16,363 bases of DNA from Peptococcaceae bacterium BRH_c23 (lineage in GTDB: Bacteria > Bacillota_B > Desulfitobacteriia > Desulfitobacteriales > Desulfitobacteriaceae): positions 1-16,363 of the forward strand of contig LADV01000062.1 in the NCBI GenBank assembly GCA_000961805.1. Reading direction: 5' to 3'. Both the position numbers and the translations under genes were made by a program. The notes beneath the pieces were generated by a model. It saw nothing but the letters and a program-made list of their open reading frames with translations, was not told where the DNA came from and made no database searches. How positions within the stretch are numbered: the first letter of the stretch is position 1; every line of letters starts with the position of its first letter. This document shows positions 1 to 8,363 of this stretch, piece after piece.

Positions 1-96
1 TATTGTCTCTTCATTGATAAGATGGGCTAGTGATGTAAACTTTTCTTGTGGTCGCGTTCTAGCTGTCTCTGCTATCCTTGCAAGTTTCGTGTCCAT
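1..96 (-). CDS. Group II intron reverse transcriptase/maturase, N-terminal 32 residues (partial)
   Basis: The ATG at 96-94 has a Shine-Dalgarno-like AGGAGA just upstream (minus strand) and opens a frame that is still open at the window edge. The 32 visible residues (beginning MDTKLARIAETARTRPQEK) are identical to the N-terminus of the truncated intron protein at 14980-15720. By identity this is the same LtrA-type family: reverse transcriptase domain, maturase X domain, possibly an endonuclease domain. Only the segment before the RT core is visible here, so whether this copy is intact cannot be decided. Confidence 0.8.
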   Translation of the reverse strand, partial: MDTKLARIAETARTRPQEKFTSLAHLINEETI

Positions 97-587
97 AGGT
101 CTCCTATCTCTGTGTATAGTCTATGTTTCTCTTTTAAGGTCGATGTCGTGTTACCGCCTTCCCTCCACAGGCATTACCCCGCTTCATCAGTAATATGCAG
201 TAATCTGACTCCCTAAGGCATTCGGCCTCCTCACTTTGTTATCGCTTGTTGGCCTTACTTTCTCTGTGTAAAGAGCTCTTAGGGTCTCCCACGTTGACGC
301 ATCATAACACTGTGTAGCATGCCAAGGTCACCGACCCCGGGGAAGCTAATATATTCTCGCATAACGACTATATTAGTGTTGTTTTCTACCCTGGTAAAAG
401 TATCAACCTTCCCGATTTGGGATATCGAGGCTCAATCCCTTCAGCTTACGCTTTCGGCCTACTACCTTGCTGTCTACGCTTAACATTACAAGTTACCCGG
501 TAATGTCCAAGACTCGCTATGAGTGATTTGCTAAATCTTACTCAGTGGGAATCCCACCCACTATATGATGCGCCCTTCGTGGCGCAC
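1..587 (-). mobile_element. Group II intron, 5' segment (domain I region and start of intron ORF), truncated by window edge
   Basis: The minus strand starts at 587 with GTGCG, the conserved group II intron 5' end, then continues through a structured leader of about 490 nt to an ORF start at 96. Every base from 587 down to 1 is identical to 16211-15625, whereas the flank just outside (588-654 versus 16212-16278) differs at three positions. This change in conservation places the intron boundary at 587. The catalytic RNA domains V and VI and the 3' splice site lie outside the window. Group II introns are self-splicing retroelements whose ORF product assists splicing and retrohoming. Identity to the other copy indicates recent spread or duplication. 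Confidence 0.85.
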
Positions 588-800
588 TACCAGTCCCCTT
601 TGGGAGGAAAAGAGGACCCCCGAAGATGAACTTCGAAGGCCTTTTCCGACCCGACCTCTGGTCAGCAAGAGGTGCCCCCACCTTATCTAGGGGTTCGCCT
701 AGAAGAAAGAGCCAAGACCTTGCAGACTTGACCCGTGTTCTTTGAGAGGAAGTTACGCCTTTGCAAGGGATGGCCCCCAACGTGTATTTCGCTTAATTAA
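588..800. other. Structured non-coding stretch: intron 5' exon, partly repeated at 16212-16278
   Basis: Between the intron end and the small gene at 810 there is no convincing gene. The 67 nt at 588-654 recur at 16212-16278 with three mismatches and form the 5' exon in both intron copies. The remaining part is rich in short hairpins: TCTAGG/CCTAGA around a GGTTCG loop at about 687-704, CCTCT/AGAGG at about 655-672, and CGAAG/CTTCG at about 621-635. An open frame of 80 codons crosses it on the minus strand, but it runs into the intron and has no homology I recognise, so I do not call a gene. The stretch could be the 3' UTR of the gene at 810-1202, an RNA gene remnant, or the remnant of an older element. 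Confidence 0.5.
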
Positions 801-809
801 TTGACTTTG

Positions 810-1202
810 TTATGGCCGATCAACAAGTTCAGTTTTCTTAAAGTTACTCATTACCTCCTGTAAAATTTTCTGATCATCACATCTAAGGAATAGAAATGAA
901 CTATCAAAGATTCCTAGCGATAGGTTTGAACCAACTTTCATAAGTGTTACGTTATAGAAGTATTGCTCATCTTCTATCAGCAACGGAAATAGTTCTTCGT
1001 ACTTAATCGTACATTTTTTCCCCTTGTTTAGCCTATCTTCTATTTCACAAATGACTTCTCCATATCCATAAGCTCCCTGTACTATTTCCCATTCACCTTG
1101 CAAAATAGAACTATTAATTCTGTTCATTACTTTAATTATTTCACCTAGGCTTACTAGATAGTCTTTATTCTGGACTTTATCAAATATCCTTAGTTCTTTC
1201 AC
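810..1202 (-). CDS. Putative immunity protein for the adjacent Rhs/YD toxin
   Basis: This small gene of about 130 residues directly follows the giant YD-repeat gene. An ATG at 1217-1215 abuts the toxin stop codon (TAAATG), but the first bases after it spell GGAGGTG, a strong Shine-Dalgarno site, followed after 6 nt by GTG at 1202-1200. I therefore prefer the GTG start (M-KELRIFDKVQNKDY...). The protein is soluble and acidic-to-neutral, with no signal peptide or membrane segment. Visible stretches include EWEIVQGAYGYGEV and DSSFLFLRCDD. I do not recognise the family. Its position, size and tight coupling to the toxin C-terminus are what Rhs immunity genes look like, so the immunity role is inferred from context only. 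Confidence 0.7.
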   Translation of the reverse strand: MKELRIFDKVQNKDYLVSLGEIIKVMNRINSSILQGEWEIVQGAYGYGEVICEIEDRLNKGKKCTIKYEELFPLLIEDEQYFYNVTLMKVGSNLSLGIFDSSFLFLRCDDQKILQEVMSNFKKTELVDRP

Positions 1203-1217
1203 TAATTGCACCTCCAT

Positions 1218-4200
1218 TTATGCATTCGGATCCCAAGGTATAGGGTTACCTCTTCTATATCCCCCTTTTGGTGCCTTTTGGGGATTATTTGGTTCAAGCT
1301 TGTGTTTATGCGGATTCGTATGGTTTTCCGGGTCACCATGGTCGGTAAAATCCCAATCATGATCAGCCGTTATTCCCCTTCCATCCGGTCGCAGAACCCA
1401 TTCTCTACCTTGATTGTACGTATGTCCATCATCCGTACGCCTACCAAGTTGAGTGTGTGGAGAATCACTATCCGGGATTGAGTCACCATGTTTTGTTCGA
1501 GGCAAAGCCCTATCAGGTGCATAAGTGCCAGGTGCCCCTGGTACAGCAGGTGAACTTTGCCCAATATCTTCATCACTGTCTGCAGTAAATCTGTCGGATA
1601 TTTCATCAATTAAAACTGCGGTTAGAACCACAGCAACTGCAACTACGGCAACCACCGCAACGACCTCAAATGCTACAGTTGCAGCAACTGCTCCAATCAG
1701 TAGAGCAAAAGGATTTTTGCCATTAGGGTCTATTTGATTGACTGGATTATTTAAGCAATAAGCGAACATATTGGTAGATAACAATTCCCCAAAATTACCT
1801 ACCATCCCATCCGCATTAATAAACCTTCCCCACTCAGGGCTATAATACCTGCTTTGGAGATAATACAAACCAGTCTCTTTATCAGACCTATAGCCCCTAT
1901 ACAGGTAAGGATTCTTAGCTCCAACTGTGCTAGCTAATGTGCCTGTAGTAGATATCAGCTTACCCCAGGAATCATAGGTGTAGCCGACAACCTTCGTTCC
2001 TGTGCTGTCGAACAGCCCAATAATATCCCCCTGAGCATTTCGAATATAATAGTACTCTGTGCCGTTTAAATTCATACTCACAAGGTTTCCGGTAGCACCA
2101 TAACTATAATATATCTTATCCGTACCGTTATCCTCAAGGGTTACTTTGTCACCATTCAGGTAATATTTTGTAGTAACTCCATTAACGGTCTTCTGAGTTC
2201 TGATTCCTGAATCGTTATACTTGAAGGATAAATTTTGCCCAGTCTTCGACATTGTAGCGAGCTGTCTCCCTGCTTCCCAGGTATAGGTCCAGCCGTCATA
2301 GGTCAGGGGGTTACCTATGGCATCATAGGTTATAGCTTTACCGTCATAGCTGGTGAGTTTATCTTTCCAGTTGGCGTCATCGTAAGCATAGCTGTACGTT
2401 TTGGTGGGTGTACCCGGTGTTCCCGTTGTATAGGGGTATTCTACTTTATTTGAAAAGTTTCCCCCTACATCATAAGAATAAACGATTGTTTTGTTGAGTA
2501 CCTGGTTGTCTTCCCTGGTTAATTCATTGAGCTCATTGTAGTAATACTTGATGACATTACTACCCTGAGTTATGGTCTCAATATTTCCGTTTGGATCATA
2601 CGTATAGCTTGTAGAATTGCCAGCATTAATCATGCTACTTACTTTAGCCGTTGTAGAGCCAGTACTAATGCCTGCTAAATAATTATAGCTTGTTATATAA
2701 GGCGTTGACGTATCGACCGTCGTTTTTTCAACTCTACCTAAAGCATCATACTTGTTGCTGACGCTTTTCAAGTTATTCAAGATAGTTTTGACAGGCCTGT
2801 TGTCCCTGTCATATTCGTATTGGGTTATGATCGAATCGCTTCCGTAAATATTAAACTCCCATAAGGAATAACCATAGGAGGTTCCTCTTAGTTTTCCATA
2901 CATTCTGACATAACGAGCGCTGGCATTTAACCCTGTGATATCATCTGTCCCGCCGTCTCCGCTGGTTGTACTGTAAATCGTCGTCCAGTTTACGGCATCA
3001 TTGGAGGTTTGGATATCATAGCTTTTGCCATACGCTGCTTCCCAATCCAGGGAGATGCGTTTGATGGTCTTGGTTGAGCCTAGATCGGCATAAATCCATT
3101 GCGGGTCACTATACTGGCTTGACCAACGGGTTTGGGGATTGTTATCAAAGGCTTTATCGGCAGAAACACTTGAGGCTTCTTGTGAGGAGGCGACAAAATT
3201 ACTCTTATAGACACTAAATTCCCAGAGTGAATAGCCATAACTTGTTGCTCTTTGAGTTCCATACATTCTGACATACCGGCCACTGGCGGATAGGTTATTG
3301 AGATCATCAATTCCACCATCACCGCTTGAGGTACTATAAACCGTCGTCCAGTTCACCGCATCATTGGAAACCTGAATACTATACGCCCTTGCATAAGCCG
3401 CTTCCCAGTTCAAAACAACCCGCTTGATGTTGGTCGTTGTCCCTAAATCGACATAGATCCATTGTGGGTCACTGTATTGACTGGCCCAACGAGTGGCTGT
3501 GTTGCCGTCTACCGTTTTGTCTGCCGTTACGGTGCCCGCTTCAACGGATGACGCAGTGGCGGGTTTGTTTAAGGAGACCAGCGTTGAATCCGGAACATTG
3601 TATCTTCCCGTCAAGTTGCTTGTATCTTGGGCTGCTGTCATGTAGCTGAATCGTTCGGTTAGTTTGATTAGATTGTTATTTGCGTCATAGTTATAGTTGG
3701 TGGAGTTACCTTGATTATCGGTTACTTTACCCAATCGGTTCGCAAAATCGTACGTGTATTTATAGTTGACTCCGTTGACCAAATCCTCTTTAATCCCTAA
3801 ATTCCCATTTCCGTCATAGGCATACTTAAATTTTATCTCGCCGCCATACTTGAGGGCTGTTACTCTATCCAGGATGTCATAATCCGAGCCGACTTTCTGG
3901 TTGTTACCGTAGGTGGATTCCAGGAGATTCCCGGTATTGCGGTTTGAGTTGTATTGTTCATAGGTGTTGGTGATCAGAGGCTGGTTTCCGACTTTGACCG
4001 CTGCGTTGTTGCCCATAGAGTCATAGTCAAAGGAATAGGTCACTTGGTTGTTGTTACTGGTGACCGTTTTGATCCGGTCGTTTTCATAGGTGTAACTGTT
4101 GGAGACCGTTTGACCATCGGCTGTTTTAGAGGCTGCTTTTAACTGGTCTGTATTCGGATCATAGGTGTAGGAGGTTGTCTTCGACTTGGCGTCGGTTACG

Positions 4201-7200
4201 CTGTCCAGGGTTCCCTTACTGGAATCGTTGTTATAGGTTACTGTGTTTCCTTGGCTGTCTTTTAGAGTCTTGAGATAGTTTCCGTCCGTTGTATAGGTAG
4301 CTGTTGAGTCAATGAATAGACTGGTGTCCCCTACTTTGGATGTCTTAGGATTGCCGTAGCTGTCATAGGTGAAGGAATAGACGACATTTTCTGCTGAGGT
4401 AGCCGTTTCCAGGTTGTGTTTACCGTCGGTGCCATAGGTATACTTAAACTGGCTTCCTTTGGGATCAACAGCTTTGGTTAAATCGTTATTAGTGTATTCA
4501 AACCTGGATTGCTGTTTGGCAAGGTCTGCGCTGGAGACGACATTTCCGTTCGTGTCATAGGTGTAGCTTTGGCCAAACTCTTCTTTGTAGAGCTGTAATC
4601 CGTCAAAATAGGCGGTATTGGCTTGATTATAGTAAAGTACATAATAGACGATATCCGTATAGGGCCCGGAGGCGATCACTTTATCGGAGGCATATTGCCA
4701 ATCAGCTGAGTCTTCATTAAACGTGACGACTTCCCATTGATAGGTTCCGTCCGTTTTATGGATCCCTACATCGAGTGCAAAGTATCGGCCGCTGCCGTTT
4801 GTTAGGGACACCGAAGACCCTTTGCCCCAGCCACTGACGACAAAGACATCATTAGCTTGTCCTGAAACATTGATGTTCTGATAAAACGCTTTAGTTTTAT
4901 CGGCAACTCCGTTTAGCCTTACGGATCTGGTCCCGAAGGCTTTCTCGACATTTACAGAAGTGTCGTTCGCATCTGTAGAACCATTTTTTGTCCAAAACAA
5001 GGGGTCACCTGTATTAAATTCAAAGCTGGAATTCTCAACAAGATTGTATCGATTGGCAATGGTTCCTTCTTCAAGCTGCAGAGCGTCAAAGTAGGCTGTG
5101 CCGGTTTCTTCGATGATACCTGCCCGGGCGTATACACTCGTGGAAGCTGCGTCTGCAGGCAACGTAAAGGTGACTTCTTGTCGGTTAAAACCGGTTGTCC
5201 CATTAACATAGGTACTATCTTTCGTCTGCCAGGCCCCGGTACTGTCCTGGTAATTGATAAATAGGGCTGCCCCTTTATGGTTGGTACTGCTGACAGTATT
5301 GGTTTTGGTATAACCGGAAAGGGTGTAGGTCTTGCCTTTTTCAAGCGTTAATAATTGTTCATAGAATTGTCTCGCTAAGGTGTTTGTTTTCGTCACTTTC
5401 AAGGATTGATTACCAAAATACTTCTCTTCGGTGGTAAAACTGCCGGAACCTGTCGAGCCGGTCCAGTCATTCGCAGTCCAAGAGCTGCTTTGTTCGATGT
5501 TATGATTCTTTAGCATGTTAATAACAGTCTTTTGCAGCTTAGATTCCAGGGAAAGCTTATTGGCATTAGCACCGCTGAGGTATTTGTAATACTCGGCGTT
5601 GCCATCGGCATCTTTAACATTGATCGTATTGCCTAAGAAGTTAAACTGGTAGGTGTTTTTTCTGCCCTTGACGTCCGTAAAGAAGGTGGTGTTATTCCCA
5701 TATGAGATATTAAGCTCATTGCCTAACGTGCCGTCGCCATGGGTTTCCAGGATTTTTTTGGCTCGATAGGGTGCAACGGTATAATATTCATAGGTTATTT
5801 TATACCCATTGTTGTAGGCTGCACTAGTTAGCTTATCGGAGACATCATAGGTATATTCGGTCGTTGTGCCGTCTGGATAGGTGATGGTGGTAAGCTGGAC
5901 ACCGGTATAGGAAAAGCTAGTTCTCCGATTGGATGGATCGGTAATTCCAATTAAATAGCCTTGAGGGGTTAAGTCAAGTGTTGTTTCCCGGCCTGCTCCA
6001 TCGATAATCCTGTTGAGAATGACGCCATTGTAGCCTAAGCTCAGGGTGTTTCCATTTGAATCGATCATGGTTAGCAGATAGCCTACGCCTTCGCTTCCGA
6101 TGGCTGTGAAGTTTAACTGGTTATTCTTTTTGTCTTTGATATTATAAGTGCCATTGGCATTTTTGATAAGGGTATAGTCTGTGGGGCTTAATTCATCGAC
6201 AATAGCATTTCTCGATGCGTCATATTTGAAATAATGTTTGGTGCCATCTCCGTCGGTATAGATATAATATTGGACGCCATCTATGCTCTGTTCGGCGATC
6301 CTTTGATTCAAGTTAAGTCTCCAGCCGGATCCGTATTTAATGTCGGTCGCCTGATCATTGCTGTTATACACGTGGTTTATAGATACAGGCATCCTGTTGC
6401 CATTCATCGCTAAATCATTATGAGTGAATATGACGTTTCCATTATAATCATTGACGTACCCTGTTCCGGCTCTTCCGACATCCTGGGAATGATACGTCCA
6501 GTAACTTTCCAAGCCGGAGTTGTTGATATAGGATAAGACGACACTCGCCCTATATTGGGTGTAAGCACTGCTTGTATTGGCCGAAACATATTCTGTGTAA
6601 CCGATGTTTACTTCATCGTGGTTTTTGAGCATTAGCCCATAATTGTTCCCGGTTGTGTACCAGTCTTTGACAATGCTTGTGACATCCCAAGTATAGTAGG
6701 GTTCAAGATCCTTTACGAATTGATAATCGACGACTTTTGTATCATAGGCAGGTTTATTGTTCCAGGTTATTGAGTTTCCGCTCCAGTCGCCTTGGACTTT
6801 GTGGACATTAACCTGTCTAAAGGCTGAGTTGGCGGTTAACAGGTACATATACAGATTCGCGTTAATAACCATATCTGACGTTGTTAAGGTTGGCAAATTA
6901 AATTTAATGTAGGAACGATGAACTCCCCCGGTCGAATTACCGGTCTTGAGCATATGGCTGTTCTCGAAGTTAGAGTTCGGAAGTCCTTCGGAAACATGAT
7001 TGTCCGTTATGTTGGACGTTTCCTGTTTTGTCTGCAAGGTGGGATCAATGATAATTGGAAATACTCTATCCGCACTGCTTAACCATTCATGATTGGGTTG
7101 GACTTTTAGATTATACCCCTTCCCTACTGGTTCCAGAGTTAATTTGATGTCATTGTTTAGTTCATTTTTAGCGTCATACATATAGGGAGCGTCCATGCTA

Positions 7201-7424
7201 AAGATTGTTTTTTCCGGGTCATTGGTATCATAAAATGCGATACTGTTATCCTCCAGAAGCTTTGGAATTAGGCCCTTTGTATTTAGATTAAAGATAAACA
7301 AAGGGTTGTCCACTTTTTCCTTAAGAATGATATTTTCCTTGATATCTTGGGGATTCACCTCATACTGCAAATCGATATTGGGATAGATGTTCAGAAAATC
7401 GATGGTTGATGATAGGTTCGGCAA
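1218..7424 (-). CDS. Very large YD-repeat/Rhs-family polymorphic toxin (DNRLRE, CBM-like, tandem discoidin domains), probably 5'-truncated
   Basis: The 2068-residue frame has the architecture of a Gram-positive Rhs/WapA-like surface toxin. Domains in order: N-terminal region 1-120; DNRLRE-type beta domain about 125-300 (VFPIIIDPT, later WDVTSIVKDW); an Rhs-like segment 330-620; two carbohydrate-binding-like jelly-roll domains about 636-785 and 790-945 (each ending AYFD.LQL); many YD repeats 950-1260; two F5/8 type C (discoidin) domains 1284-1406 and 1408-1527; more YD repeats; the Rhs core end about 1838-1900 (YRGYRSDKETGLYYLQSRYY, then NQIDPNG); a hydrophobic stretch 1905-1940; and a variable C-terminal domain about 1950-2068. 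The only usable start is TTG at 7424-7422 and no signal peptide is encoded, although the family is normally secreted. The first residues already match the interior of such proteins (NIYPNIDLQYEV), so I infer that the true 5' end is lost. Confidence 0.9.
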   Translation of the reverse strand: MPNLSSTIDFLNIYPNIDLQYEVNPQDIKENIILKEKVDNPLFIFNLNTKGLIPKLLEDNSIAFYDTNDPEKTIFSMDAPYMYDAKNELNNDIKLTLEPVGKGYNLKVQPNHEWLSSADRVFPIIIDPTLQTKQETSNITDNHVSEGLPNSNFENSHMLKTGNSTGGVHRSYIKFNLPTLTTSDMVINANLYMYLLTANSAFRQVNVHKVQGDWSGNSITWNNKPAYDTKVVDYQFVKDLEPYYTWDVTSIVKDWYTTGNNYGLMLKNHDEVNIGYTEYVSANTSSAYTQYRASVVLSYINNSGLESYWTYHSQDVGRAGTGYVNDYNGNVIFTHNDLAMNGNRMPVSINHVYNSNDQATDIKYGSGWRLNLNQRIAEQSIDGVQYYIYTDGDGTKHYFKYDASRNAIVDELSPTDYTLIKNANGTYNIKDKKNNQLNFTAIGSEGVGYLLTMIDSNGNTLSLGYNGVILNRIIDGAGRETTLDLTPQGYLIGITDPSNRRTSFSYTGVQLTTITYPDGTTTEYTYDVSDKLTSAAYNNGYKITYEYYTVAPYRAKKILETHGDGTLGNELNISYGNNTTFFTDVKGRKNTYQFNFLGNTINVKDADGNAEYYKYLSGANANKLSLESKLQKTVINMLKNHNIEQSSSWTANDWTGSTGSGSFTTEEKYFGNQSLKVTKTNTLARQFYEQLLTLEKGKTYTLSGYTKTNTVSSTNHKGAALFINYQDSTGAWQTKDSTYVNGTTGFNRQEVTFTLPADAASTSVYARAGIIEETGTAYFDALQLEEGTIANRYNLVENSSFEFNTGDPLFWTKNGSTDANDTSVNVEKAFGTRSVRLNGVADKTKAFYQNINVSGQANDVFVVSGWGKGSSVSLTNGSGRYFALDVGIHKTDGTYQWEVVTFNEDSADWQYASDKVIASGPYTDIVYYVLYYNQANTAYFDGLQLYKEEFGQSYTYDTNGNVVSSADLAKQQSRFEYTNNDLTKAVDPKGSQFKYTYGTDGKHNLETATSAENVVYSFTYDSYGNPKTSKVGDTSLFIDSTATYTTDGNYLKTLKDSQGNTVTYNNDSSKGTLDSVTDAKSKTTSYTYDPNTDQLKAASKTADGQTVSNSYTYENDRIKTVTSNNNQVTYSFDYDSMGNNAAVKVGNQPLITNTYEQYNSNRNTGNLLESTYGNNQKVGSDYDILDRVTALKYGGEIKFKYAYDGNGNLGIKEDLVNGVNYKYTYDFANRLGKVTDNQGNSTNYNYDANNNLIKLTERFSYMTAAQDTSNLTGRYNVPDSTLVSLNKPATASSVEAGTVTADKTVDGNTATRWASQYSDPQWIYVDLGTTTNIKRVVLNWEAAYARAYSIQVSNDAVNWTTVYSTSSGDGGIDDLNNLSASGRYVRMYGTQRATSYGYSLWEFSVYKSNFVASSQEASSVSADKAFDNNPQTRWSSQYSDPQWIYADLGSTKTIKRISLDWEAAYGKSYDIQTSNDAVNWTTIYSTTSGDGGTDDITGLNASARYVRMYGKLRGTSYGYSLWEFNIYGSDSIITQYEYDRDNRPVKTILNNLKSVSNKYDALGRVEKTTVDTSTPYITSYNYLAGISTGSTTAKVSSMINAGNSTSYTYDPNGNIETITQGSNVIKYYYNELNELTREDNQVLNKTIVYSYDVGGNFSNKVEYPYTTGTPGTPTKTYSYAYDDANWKDKLTSYDGKAITYDAIGNPLTYDGWTYTWEAGRQLATMSKTGQNLSFKYNDSGIRTQKTVNGVTTKYYLNGDKVTLEDNGTDKIYYSYGATGNLVSMNLNGTEYYYIRNAQGDIIGLFDSTGTKVVGYTYDSWGKLISTTGTLASTVGAKNPYLYRGYRSDKETGLYYLQSRYYSPEWGRFINADGMVGNFGELLSTNMFAYCLNNPVNQIDPNGKNPFALLIGAVAATVAFEVVAVVAVVAVAVVLTAVLIDEISDRFTADSDEDIGQSSPAVPGAPGTYAPDRALPRTKHGDSIPDSDSPHTQLGRRTDDGHTYNQGREWVLRPDGRGITADHDWDFTDHGDPENHTNPHKHKLEPNNPQKAPKGGYRRGNPIPWDPNA
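1221..1577 (-). other. Variable C-terminal toxin domain of the Rhs protein (His/Asp-rich)
   Basis: This segment codes residues about 1950-2068, after the conserved Rhs core boundary (NQIDPNG) and a hydrophobic stretch. It is a short domain containing HTQLGRR, then HTYNQGREW, then DHDWDFTDHGDPENHTNPHK. Candidate catalytic or metal-binding residues are H2001, E2008, D2021, H2022, D2023, D2025, D2028, H2029, H2035, H2039 and H2041. The pattern (HTQLG ... Y.Q.REW ... DFTDHG.P..H.NPH.H) is one I associate with Rhs C-termini in other bacteria, but I cannot attach a reliable family name or activity. A metal-dependent nuclease is a guess from the His/Asp density. Confidence 0.6.
2844..3575 (-). repeat. 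Tandem duplication of a discoidin (F5/8 type C) domain inside the Rhs gene
   Basis: Residues 1284-1406 and 1408-1527 are two adjacent copies of one domain. Both contain QYSDPQWIY, SNDAVNWTT and a closing SYGYSLWEF. They have diverged at many positions, so this is an old duplication rather than a sequencing artefact. Discoidin domains bind glycans or phospholipids at surfaces; here they interrupt the YD-repeat shell and could act in adhesion or receptor binding. Confidence 0.85.
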
Positions 7425-7697
7425 GGTTCGTTTTTTATCATTATCTGGGTGTTGTCTTCGACGATCAGATAAAAGCTCTCTTAATTATTAGGAATTTGTG
7501 ACGATAATGTGATCAACTTATAAAACTATTTCGCTTTATTTCAGTAAAATTCTTTTATTCTTAGATATGTAATTTATTCCTTAATTGATTCTACACCTCA
7601 ATGCGCTGAATGCGATCGATAGATTGTCTTTCACTTTCTGACCATTTTAAACTAACTCAATTCATCTATTTCCAACTAATAAAAAGAGTCTACCATT
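7425..7697. other. AT-rich intergenic region, no gene seen
   Basis: Nothing in this stretch reads as a gene. The Rhs reading frame stays open upstream of its TTG for about 60 nt, until an in-frame TAA near 7480, without any ATG or GTG, and the added residues do not look like the family. A junction that removed the 5' end of the Rhs gene probably lies near 7424-7490. I see no clear promoter for the Rhs gene. Confidence 0.5.
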
Positions 7698-7747
7698 AAA
7701 AAAACAAGAGGGCCAGCAACACCAATTTTTCAGTGTTGCTGGCCTCT
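7698..7747 (-). terminator. Rho-independent terminator behind the gltB::gltD remnant
   Basis: On the minus strand a stem of about 15 bp, AGAGGCCAGCAACAC paired with GTGTTGCTGGCC(C)TCT, has a short loop and one extra base in the 3' arm. It is followed by TG and seven T residues (complement of 7698-7704). It starts 7 nt downstream of the gltD stop codon, as expected for the end of a gltBD operon. Confidence 0.9.
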
Positions 7748-7753
7748 CCAGAC

Positions 7754-8305
7754 TTATTTAATCACACTTTTACCCATGAGGTATTTATCAACTTCCCGGG
7801 CGGCAAGCTTTCCTTCTTGGAGAGCCCAGACGATGAGACTCTGACCTCTCCTCATATCCCCGGCGGTGAAGACCTTATCCTCTGAGGCCAGAATAACCCT
7901 GTCATCTTTAGTTATATAATACCTTGATGGTCGGAGTCCGTTTCTGTCCAGTACTCCGCCAATGACCACACCATCACTAAACCCCATGGCGGCAGGGCCA
8001 TCCCAAGGTTCCATGATAAAATTGTTGAACTCGTAGAAATCCTTTTTCTCTTTGGACATCAGTTCATTCTTCTCCCAGGGTTCTGGGATCATCATCATCA
8101 CTGCGTGAGGCAGCGACCTTCCGGTCAGGTGAAGAAATTCTAGGCTGCTGTCGAACATCGCGGAATCACTACCCGTCTCATCGACGATAGGGTAGACTTT
8201 AGAAATGTCCTCAAACAAAGGGGAATCGATACATTGCTGTCTCACCTTCATCCAGTTTACATTCCCTCTGATGGTATTGATTTCGCCGTTGTGAACAAAT
8301 TCTTT
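7754..8305 (-). pseudogene. gltB/gltD: gltB::gltD fusion remnant (glutamate synthase large-subunit start joined to small-subunit end)
   Basis: Homology to the GltB glutaminase (class II amidotransferase) domain begins near 8300 with [17 protein letters not shown], without the N-terminal catalytic cysteine. It continues through [43 protein letters not shown] and [14 protein letters not shown] to residue about 124 (counted from the ATG at 8251). The frame then jumps directly into the end of Glt[20 protein letters not shown] and the terminal [11 protein letters not shown], at about 7877. Most of GltB (FMN, Fe-S and GXGXG parts) and nearly all of GltD are missing. GOGAT makes glutamate from glutamine and 2-oxoglutarate; this remnant cannot. 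The frame is kept across the junction. No normal start is visible, and an in-frame TAA lies about 40 nt upstream of the first recognisable residues. Confidence 0.85.
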
Positions 8306-8363
8306 AACTGTACAATTATAATCTTGCGAACAAATTGTCCTTCTTTAATCCAACGTCTTTATT

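Noticed and set aside
538..780. 80-codon minus-strand frame (MGAIPCKGVTSS...)
   Set aside because: It crosses the intron 5' splice site into intron RNA and resembles no family; region shows RNA-like hairpins instead of coding character.
1206..1737. Plus-strand frames opposite the Rhs C-terminus
   Set aside because: They lie antisense to the well-supported Rhs frame and have low-complexity, shadow-type translations with no ribosome sites.
4952..5344. 130-codon minus-strand frame within the Rhs gene
   Set aside because: It overlaps the CBM-like coding region in another frame and its composition (many P, T, K) is typical of a shadow frame.
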